From the NCBI GenBank assembly GCA_023127905.1, contig JAGMEZ010000497.1:1-5026 (forward strand): a DNA stretch of 5,026 bases, given 5' to 3'. This document shows positions 1-5,026 of the stretch, piece by piece. The position numbers were made by a program, and so were the translations under genes. The stretch comes from Caldifarciminota bacterium (GTDB taxonomy: Bacteria > Hydrothermota > E44-bin80). Under the pieces are notes generated by a model that was not told the origin of the DNA, ran no database searches, and saw only the letters and a list, made by a program, of their open reading frames with translations. Positions within the stretch are counted from its first letter, which is position 1; every line of letters starts with the position of its first letter.

Positions 1-283
1 ATTCTTTCTGTGCATATTCGATAAGAACTCTTCTATTAATTAATTGTGTTAATAAATCCAGTTTTAAACTATCAACTTTTAAAGAATCTTCAGGTCTTAT
101 AAAACCACTCAACAGCAGGAATTGAAACTGTTCATTCAATTCTCCTTCGGTTATCAATTCATTACCAACCACAGCTACAACTACAGCAAGATTTTCAACC
201 GCAAAGAGATGTAAAGAGGGAAGAAGAAGTAAAAATAAAGAAGTGAAGAGTAAAAGCCTAATTTTGCTTTTCCTAAATATCAT
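1..283 (-). CDS. SurA-like exported peptidyl-prolyl isomerase/chaperone, N-terminal part (3' end beyond the window)
   Basis: The reading frame opens with ATG at 283 and stays open for 94 codons to the left edge, so only the N-terminus is visible. Residues 1-28 form a signal peptide: a basic start (RKSK), a Leu/Phe-rich core, and a probable signal peptidase I site after LFA28. There is no lipobox Cys, unlike the two upstream paralogs, so a soluble periplasmic protein is expected. Residues 34-45 (VVVAVVGNELIT) followed by EGELNEQ match the opening strand and helix of the SurA N-terminal chaperone domain, which in the family binds unfolded outer-membrane proteins. The helix around residues 75-92 (LLTQLINRRVLIEYA) fits the same domain. 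Any parvulin domain would lie outside the window. No Shine-Dalgarno precedes the ATG, but the signal peptide begins right there, which supports this start. The gene lies 115 bases after the previous one. The SurA-family call is confident; the exact ortholog is not. Confidence 0.82.
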   Translation of the reverse strand, partial: MIFRKSKIRLLLFTSLFLLLLPSLHLFAVENLAVVVAVVGNELITEGELNEQFQFLLLSGFIRPEDSLKVDSLKLDLLTQLINRRVLIEYAQKE

Positions 284-291
284 TTTATTAT

Positions 292-319
292 ATGATAATT
301 ATAGTTATAGAGTTGTAAA
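292..319 (-). promoter_or_regulatory. Possible sigma-70-type promoter for the SurA-like gene
   Basis: Read on the minus strand, TTTACA (319-314) is followed after 16 bases by TATCAT (297-292), each one base off the consensus hexamers. A perfect TATAAT (303-298) lies just upstream of it and a second overlaps it downstream, but neither is well spaced from TTTACA. If TATCAT is used, transcription would begin at or next to the ATG at 283, giving a nearly leaderless mRNA, in keeping with the absent Shine-Dalgarno. The stretch is very AT-rich, so chance matches are likely. Confidence 0.35.
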
Positions 320-327
320 GCACGTAT

Positions 328-395
328 TGAATTGTAAGGATTAAACCCACACAGAAGGGAGGACATATTTGTGTGAGTGTAATCTATTCAATTCA
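328..395 (-). other. Nested inverted repeats in the gap after the 275-aa lipoprotein gene (possible weak terminator or processing site)
   Basis: The 115-base gap (284-398) holds two nested inverted repeats. The outer arms are TGAATTG at 328-334 and CAATTCA at 389-395, a perfect 7-bp pairing. The inner arms are ACCCACACA at 345-353 and TGTGTGAGT at 370-378, pairing at 8 of 9 positions around a 16-base loop. On the minus strand the outer arm begins only three bases after the stop codon at 399. The inner stem is followed by TTTAATCC rather than a clean U-run, so it is a poor intrinsic terminator. It could still cause attenuation, protect the 3' end or serve as a processing site. The repeats are seen directly; any function is inference. 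Confidence 0.35.
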
Positions 396-398
396 TGC

Positions 399-1226
399 TT
401 ACTTTATAAGGTCGTAATTAGTTTCTATATCAGCTGTAGTTTTTAAGCTATCCAACCAGGTATCCATAACCTTTTTTTGCTTATTTGTTATAAGATACTG
501 CTGGATTTGCATTCCGACGTCTTCGAGTGTAATTTTCTCTTTAGTTGGTTTTCTATCTATAAGCTTGATAATGTGATATCCATAAGCCGTTTTTGCAATA
601 TCACTATATCCGCCAATTTTTTTAATGCTAAATGCTGCTTCTTCAAATTCAGGTGTGTCAAACATTTCACCAAATTTGAAATAACGTGGAAGTAACCCGC
701 CATTAGTAGCCGTGATAGTATCCTGGGAAAATGTACGCGCAATTGTAATAAAATCTTCACGAGCTTTTAATTTTTCGAGTATTTTTCTTGCCTCATTTTC
801 TGTTGATAGAAGTATGTGTGCAATTTTTATCTGTGAATTAAAGTCTCTTTCATGTTCCTGAAAATATTCTTTTACCTCAAAATCACTGACATCGCCTTCT
901 CCTTCAAGTCGGCGTGATAGCAGTTCGTTTGCAAGAAACTGTTTTAATAAGAGCTCTAACTTCTTTTCTACTTTTCCGTCTTTATTTATTCCCTTTTTAA
1001 TTGCCTCTTCATATACAAGTTCGGTATTAATCCATTCATCTACAAATGCTTGTTTCTTATCAATAGGAACTGATAAATATGGTGGAATCTGTTCTTCGAG
1101 TTCTTCAAGAGTGAATACAGTTCTGTTAACCCGGGCAATAACCGTACCCTCAACTGCCTTCTTTTTACATCCAGAGAATGCGAGTACTGTAAAAATAATT
1201 AAAACAAGAATTATGAATCTCTTCAT
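399..1226 (-). CDS. Parvulin-type peptidyl-prolyl cis-trans isomerase lipoprotein (SurA_N plus one catalytic PpiC domain)
   Basis: This 275-aa protein should speed cis-trans isomerisation of prolyl bonds in exported proteins at the membrane. Residues 1-19 are a lipoprotein signal and Cys20 (FSGC) is the expected lipidation site; Phe at -3 is less usual. A SurA-like N-domain (about 27-125) starts at VIARVNRTVFTLEEL. The parvulin domain spans about 134-224. Its active-site pattern is intact: His137 in AHILL, Asp169 at the position of Cys40 in E. coli PpiC (SQD versus SIC), the Gly176-Gly177 turn, PEFEEAAFS (192-200), and Gly-Tyr-His at 216-218. A C-terminal helix (about 233-263) probably packs back on the N-domain, as in SurA and PrsA. 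The ATG lies in an ATGA overlap with the upstream paralog and has a GAGGAG five bases ahead, so start and coupling are well supported. Of the paralogs with a visible parvulin domain, only this one looks fully catalytic. Confidence 0.93.
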   Translation of the reverse strand: MKRFIILVLIIFTVLAFSGCKKKAVEGTVIARVNRTVFTLEELEEQIPPYLSVPIDKKQAFVDEWINTELVYEEAIKKGINKDGKVEKKLELLLKQFLANELLSRRLEGEGDVSDFEVKEYFQEHERDFNSQIKIAHILLSTENEARKILEKLKAREDFITIARTFSQDTITATNGGLLPRYFKFGEMFDTPEFEEAAFSIKKIGGYSDIAKTAYGYHIIKLIDRKPTKEKITLEDVGMQIQQYLITNKQKKVMDTWLDSLKTTADIETNYDLIK

Positions 1227-2902
1227 TTTTTCTCCTCTTCTTTTTTCATTTCTCCTGCTACCATAAGTATATCTTCGTTAATAACAACAGGTATTTCTTT
1301 TTTTAATGTATCAACTAACCTAGTTTTAATTGATTCCCTTTCTTCATTTTTGATTATTCCTTTTATCCGATTTTTAACAATTTCAAAATCCTGGTAGGAT
1401 TCGGGGGCAATGGTTGTTAATTTCATAATAACATAACCATCGTTTGTCTTAAATGGTTTAGCTAACTCTCCTTTTTTCATGCTGAAAGCTTTCTCCCTGT
1501 ACCCTTCAGGAAATCGACTTTTTGTAATGGGTCCTAATTTCCCTTCTCGGTTTTTTGTATGATGTATGGATTTTCCCTTTGCAATTTTCCGAATGTCACC
1601 TCCCTTTTTTATGATTCTATATATGTCATCTGCTTCTTTTTCTGTTCTTACAACTACTATATGTGCTGTTCTTTTTTCTTCGATCTTAAAATCTTCTTTA
1701 TGTTTTTCATAATAATCTTTTATTTCAACCTCTGGGATTTCTTCTCTCGGTACGAGATATTTCTTTATGTACTCACCTGAAATTCGATTATCTTTTGTAT
1801 TATTGTAATTTTTTAGAACTACTGGGGATTTATGGAGATTCATTCTTCTTGCCTGATTGACAAGTAACTGATTAATAAGATCACCTTCAATGAATCTTAC
1901 TAATGTTTCCACTGAATTTAGCGGTGGTCTCCTTGGCATTTTCTCAATCTTTTCAATGAATTCAGTAGCTGTCATCTCTCCCAGAATGGAAGAAGAAATA
2001 ATCTTTTTTCCTTCATCTTCAGTTAATACGGGTAAAGGAGACGGCTCGAAAGGAGTTGCTGGTTTATCGGTTGGGACTTTAGAGATTATAATATTTATTA
2101 CTGTTGTATCGTAATGTATCTTTGCTCTTTTCTTTAGTTTTTCAAGATAATCATTAGCCATTTTGTTCATTTTTTGTCTTTTTAGAGTTTTAATAATATT
2201 ATCTTTTTCTTCCTCGAATGCGCGTATCTTTTTATCCTTCTCATCCACTATCTGGAGAATATCCCAGCCAATGCGTATCTGGAACGGCTTACTTATTCCT
2301 CCAACCTTTAATTTATAAGCAACATCTTGTTGCTCGGGGTTCATCTTTCCCCAGGAAAGCCAACCGAGATCACCCCCCTTATCCTTGGTCTTTGGATCAA
2401 TTGATTTTCTTGCAAGCTCAGCAAAATTCTTAGCATCATTCTTTATCAGTTCCTTATATATACTGTCAGCTTTCTCTTTTGTTTCCAAAACGATATGTCT
2501 GGCATGAAGTTCTTTGCCCATCATTCTATAAGTTCTTTTTTGCTCGAGGAGAGAAACTTTAGCTCGTTTGACTATAATAGCTTCATATAATTCGTTTACT
2601 GCGAGTCGATCTGTATAATCACTCATGTTTTTTTCAATCTCTTCTGCCATTCCTTCTTTTTCTCCAGCAATAGCAAAGAGTTTTTCTTCAATCAAAGAAT
2701 TGAGGATTTTCATTTTCTCTTCTTTTTCTTCTTCGTCCGATGGGAATTCTTTCGGTCTGAATCTCTTCTCGAAATCTCCTACAGTAATTATTCTATCTCC
2801 AATCTTTGCAAGTATCTTGTCTTCCTTTTTGATCCTGCATCCGGTTATTGAGAGTACGAGAATGAGCATTAAAAAGGCGATAAATCTGAAGTACTTATGC
2901 AT
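1223..2902 (-). CDS. Double-module SurA/parvulin lipoprotein, probably a chaperone with degenerate isomerase sites
   Basis: A 559-aa lipoprotein with signal and lipobox ITGC (Cys22). Module 1 has a SurA-type N-domain (about 29-125, opening ILAKIGDRIITVGDF) and a parvulin fold (about 131-221) with His136, Asp169, GGDLGW at 176-181 and a closing strand at 203-219. A proline-rich linker (about 276-292) leads to module 2: an N-domain-like helical part (about 305-400) and a second parvulin fold (about 410-497) with His414, EGKLG at 453-457 and AFSMKKGELAKPF at 472-484. Both folds lack the His of the usual GYH motif: Asp214 (GWD) and Val491 (GYV). Fold 2 also has His447 where PpiC has Cys40. I infer a substrate-binding chaperone with weak or no isomerase activity, anchored to the membrane. 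The C-terminus is a charged Lys/Glu tail. The start is fixed by AGGAGG and the signal peptide. It follows mfd by 66 bases. Confidence 0.9.
   Translation of the reverse strand: MHKYFRFIAFLMLILVLSITGCRIKKEDKILAKIGDRIITVGDFEKRFRPKEFPSDEEEKEEKMKILNSLIEEKLFAIAGEKEGMAEEIEKNMSDYTDRLAVNELYEAIIVKRAKVSLLEQKRTYRMMGKELHARHIVLETKEKADSIYKELIKNDAKNFAELARKSIDPKTKDKGGDLGWLSWGKMNPEQQDVAYKLKVGGISKPFQIRIGWDILQIVDEKDKKIRAFEEEKDNIIKTLKRQKMNKMANDYLEKLKKRAKIHYDTTVINIIISKVPTDKPATPFEPSPLPVLTEDEGKKIISSSILGEMTATEFIEKIEKMPRRPPLNSVETLVRFIEGDLINQLLVNQARRMNLHKSPVVLKNYNNTKDNRISGEYIKKYLVPREEIPEVEIKDYYEKHKEDFKIEEKRTAHIVVVRTEKEADDIYRIIKKGGDIRKIAKGKSIHHTKNREGKLGPITKSRFPEGYREKAFSMKKGELAKPFKTNDGYVIMKLTTIAPESYQDFEIVKNRIKGIIKNEERESIKTRLVDTLKKEIPVVINEDILMVAGEMKKEEEKK
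1232..1237 (-). promoter_or_regulatory. Shine-Dalgarno GAGGAG within the upstream gene's last codons
   Basis: GAGGAG on the minus strand ends five bases before the ATG at 1226. It lies inside the Lys/Glu-rich tail of the upstream lipoprotein (KKEEEKK then stop), and the stop and start share ATGA. The site therefore fixes the start of the 275-aa gene and implies that ribosomes ending the first gene reinitiate on the second. Confidence 0.8.
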
Positions 2903-2907
2903 ATTTT

Positions 2908-2913
2908 CCTCCT
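2908..2913 (-). promoter_or_regulatory. Strong Shine-Dalgarno AGGAGG of the double-module lipoprotein gene
   Basis: A perfect AGGAGG on the minus strand sits five bases before the ATG at 2902 and confirms that start. The rest of the 66-base gap behind mfd (2903-2968) is AT-rich, with no terminator-like hairpin and no convincing promoter, so read-through from mfd is likely. Confidence 0.85.
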
Positions 2914-2968
2914 ACTGTTAATTTTTTTTACTTCACACAATATATCAAACAAACAATATACCACATTA

Positions 2969-5026
2969 TTATAAAAATTTCAATACTTTTTTTAATTCAG
3001 AGAGATTTTTTTTTCGTTCTGTCTTGAATCGTATATTAAAACATATTCCAGAGTAATCTATGTAAAATTTTTTATTCACCCCCTTAAAAAGCATTTCAAT
3101 ATTCTTTTTAGAGGGAAAACGGTCTTTTGCAAAGGAAAGTTCCAGATAGTTATCATTTATAATAACTTTATGTATATGTTTCTCTGAACAGATAATCTTT
3201 ATCCCTGCAACTTGCAAGAGAGTTTTCACCTCTTCAGGGGGTTTGCCAAATCTATCCTTTAATTCCTCTTCAATTTCATTTACTGAAGTGAGCATATCAG
3301 CCGAGGAAAGCCTTTTATAGATATCTATCCTTGAATTTTCATCCTCTACATAAGTGGATGGGAGATAAGCTGTAAGGTTTGAATGAACCTTTGTATTTAA
3401 CTTATCTGATTTTTTTCCTCCCTTGAATTCGCGTATCGTCTCCTGGAGCAATTTCATATAAAGGTCATAACCTATCTTCGTTATATGTCCGTGTTGTCTG
3501 CTACCCAGAAGGTTTCCTGCACCCCTAATTTCAAGATCCTTTAAAGCAAGTGCAAGACCACTCCCGAGATGACTATGGGTGTAAATAGTAGATAATCTTT
3601 TTCTTGCATCATTGGTTATTCTTTTCGGTACTACTAAATAACAGTATGCTCTTCTGTTTGACCTTCCAACCCTTCCTCTTAACTGATGCAATTGTGCAAG
3701 TCCATACGTATCTGCCCTGTCAACGATTATGGTGTTAGCGTTCGGAATGTCAAGACCTGATTCAATTATGCTCGTTGTGACGAGAATATTACACCTGACT
3801 GAAAGAAAATCAAGCATTCTTTTTTCAATAACTGTTGGCTTCATTCTTCCATGTGTAATAGCTATTTTTGCTTCCGGAACTATGGTACTAATCCTTGCGG
3901 CAAGGGTACGAAGTCCTTGAATTCTATTGTGTACGAAAAAGACCTGCCCACCTCTTTTTATTTCACTCAGAATTATTTCTCTAATGAATCTGCTGTTCCA
4001 ATGGATAATTCTGGTAACTACCGAGAGTCTTCCCTTTGGCGGTGTTTCGATGGTTGAAAAATCTCTGATGTTTAGAAGCGAAAATTGAAGTGTCCTGGGA
4101 ATAGGGGTTGCACTCATACTCAGAACATCCATTTTTTTTCTTTTGTTCTTTAATCTTTCCTTTTGAGAAACTCCAAAGCGGTGTTCTTCATCAATGATAA
4201 GCAGTCCAGGATCAAGAAATTCAATCTCGTTACTGAGTAGTCTATGGGTTCCAATGATAATATCGACATTTCCAATTTTTATATCCACAATTATCTTTTT
4301 CTGGTCACTCTTTTTGACAAATCTTGAAAGCATTTCGATTCTTGTTGGGAAGTTTGAAAGTCTTTCTCTAAATGTATTGAAGTGTTGCTCGCAGAGTACA
4401 GTTGTTGGTGCCAGGAAAAGTACTTGTTTGGAATCCATCACAGCCTTGAATGCAGCCCTTATGGCTACCTCAGTTTTTCCATATCCTACTTCGCCACAGA
4501 CAAGTCTGTCCATTGGTTGGTGTGATTCCATATCATTCTTTATGTCTTTTATTGCGGATAATTGATCTTTTGTCTCTTCGTATTGAAAACTTGCTTCCAG
4601 TTCTTTTTGCCAGACTGTATCTTGAGAAAAACTAAAACCTTCTGTAAATTCTCTCTCTGCGTAGAGTTTGAGAAGGTCTTTTGTCATGTCCTTTATTGCT
4701 TTCCTTGCGCTCCTTTTTTTCTTTTCCCATCTCATACTTGTAAGATTCGAGAGTTTTGGAGTTCCTTTATCAAGTCCAATGTATTTGCTGACCTTAGACA
4801 TTGCGCTAATGGGTACATAAAGGATGTCCCGATCTACGTATCGTACAAGTAAGCATTCAGTTAATTGTTCCCTATGCTCAATTTTACCCAATCTTTCAAA
4901 GATACCAATACCGTAATCTTCATGAACCACAAAATCACCTGGTTTTAATTCTAAAAGGCTATCTGTTTTGAAGGTTAATTCTGACTTCTCTGCCTTTTTA
5001 GGATGAAATCCTTTGCCAAATATCTC
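2969..5026 (-). CDS. mfd: Transcription-repair coupling factor Mfd, C-terminal 685 residues (5' end beyond the window)
   Basis: Mfd is a cytoplasmic ATP-driven translocase that pushes stalled RNA polymerase off DNA lesions and recruits UvrA. The frame is open to the right edge. Aligning its Walker lysine with Lys634 of E. coli Mfd puts the first visible residue near E. coli position 450, so the UvrB-like N-domains are outside. Numbering from the edge: the CarD-like RNA-polymerase-interacting domain (about 25-95, with PGDFVVHEDYGIG); a helical linker; and translocase domain 1 with FQYEETKDQ, Walker A GEVGYGKT (178-185), GTHR (259-262), DEEH (279-282) and SATPIPR (305-311). Translocase domain 2 follows, with ITHGRM, SGLDIPNANT and QLRGRVGR (448-455), then DLEIRGAGNLLG (497-508) of the translocation-in-RecG region. 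The C-terminal domain (about 540-685) contains YKRLSSA and DRFGKPPEE. All helicase motifs are intact, and the tail after DLEIRGAG is about as long as in E. coli. A GTG at 4930 is internal, not the start. Confidence 0.97.
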   Translation of the reverse strand, partial: EIFGKGFHPKKAEKSELTFKTDSLLELKPGDFVVHEDYGIGIFERLGKIEHREQLTECLLVRYVDRDILYVPISAMSKVSKYIGLDKGTPKLSNLTSMRWEKKKRSARKAIKDMTKDLLKLYAEREFTEGFSFSQDTVWQKELEASFQYEETKDQLSAIKDIKNDMESHQPMDRLVCGEVGYGKTEVAIRAAFKAVMDSKQVLFLAPTTVLCEQHFNTFRERLSNFPTRIEMLSRFVKKSDQKKIIVDIKIGNVDIIIGTHRLLSNEIEFLDPGLLIIDEEHRFGVSQKERLKNKRKKMDVLSMSATPIPRTLQFSLLNIRDFSTIETPPKGRLSVVTRIIHWNSRFIREIILSEIKRGGQVFFVHNRIQGLRTLAARISTIVPEAKIAITHGRMKPTVIEKRMLDFLSVRCNILVTTSIIESGLDIPNANTIIVDRADTYGLAQLHQLRGRVGRSNRRAYCYLVVPKRITNDARKRLSTIYTHSHLGSGLALALKDLEIRGAGNLLGSRQHGHITKIGYDLYMKLLQETIREFKGGKKSDKLNTKVHSNLTAYLPSTYVEDENSRIDIYKRLSSADMLTSVNEIEEELKDRFGKPPEEVKTLLQVAGIKIICSEKHIHKVIINDNYLELSFAKDRFPSKKNIEMLFKGVNKKFYIDYSGICFNIRFKTERKKNLSELKKVLKFL

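Noticed and set aside
357..375. Plus-strand GGGAGG followed by GTG at 371 as a small gene start
   Set aside because: The GTG is followed at once by TGA, so there is no reading frame to translate.
557..760. A 67-codon minus-strand frame inside the 275-aa lipoprotein gene
   Set aside because: It overlaps the catalytic parvulin region in another frame and has no recognisable domain or good ribosome-binding site.
2625..2921. A 98-codon plus-strand frame opposite the start of the double-module lipoprotein gene
   Set aside because: It is Ser/Phe-rich, as expected from reading Lys/Glu codons backwards, and the minus-strand gene has a lipobox and a Shine-Dalgarno.
2937..2960. Direct repeat ACAATATA at 2937-2944 and 2953-2960, spaced 16 bases, as an operator
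   Set aside because: Eight-base AT-rich repeats are expected by chance in such a gap, and no promoter or regulator gene accompanies it.
3006..3014. A run of nine A (coding strand) near the 3' end of mfd, and a run of eight at 4132-4139, as possible programmed slippage sites
   Set aside because: The Mfd frame is intact through both, and such Lys-rich homopolymers are common in AT-rich coding sequence.
4194..4565. A 123-codon open frame on the plus strand opposite mfd
   Set aside because: It lies wholly antisense to the conserved Mfd motor motifs, is low-complexity Ser/Ile/Phe-rich, and resembles no family; it is a shadow of the real gene.
4928..4930. GTG at 4930 as the start of a 653-aa Mfd protein
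   Set aside because: The frame stays open for 32 more codons to the edge, and those residues (PGDF just before VVHEDYGIG) are conserved Mfd sequence, so the gene simply continues outside the window.

Overview
The window reads as one co-oriented block on the minus strand of an AT-rich bacterial genome. In transcription order it holds the C-terminal 60% of mfd (transcription-repair coupling factor), a long lipoprotein with two SurA/parvulin-type modules, a second and shorter parvulin lipoprotein, and the N-terminus of a third, SurA-like exported protein cut by the left edge. No RNA genes, mobile elements, CRISPR arrays or long repeats were seen, and the plus strand carries no convincing gene.

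Layout from right to left: mfd (5026 to 2969, 5' end outside the window); a 66-base gap with a strong Shine-Dalgarno; the bi-modular lipoprotein (2902 to 1223); a 4-base ATGA overlap into the single-parvulin lipoprotein (1226 to 399); a 115-base gap with nested inverted repeats and a possible promoter; then the SurA-like gene (283 to 1, continuing outside). The two lipoproteins are almost certainly translationally coupled. The third chaperone gene may also have its own promoter.

Functionally this is a DNA-repair/transcription gene followed by an envelope protein-folding cassette. The three chaperone-type proteins look like paralogs with different roles. One has an intact parvulin catalytic site (lipoprotein, 275 aa). 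One has two parvulin folds that both lack the second active-site histidine (lipoprotein, 559 aa). One has a cleavable signal peptide and is probably soluble in the periplasm. Three exported SurA/PpiC-type proteins fit a diderm with outer-membrane protein traffic. The low GC, AGA/AAA-rich coding and gene order would suit an uncultured candidate-phylum bacterium (for example WOR-3-like) or a deltaproteobacterium-like relative, but the sequence alone does not fix the lineage.

I see no clearly undescribed system. The points most worth checking are the catalytic-residue losses in the double-parvulin lipoprotein, the tandem of three paralogs behind mfd, and the structured gap before the SurA-like gene.
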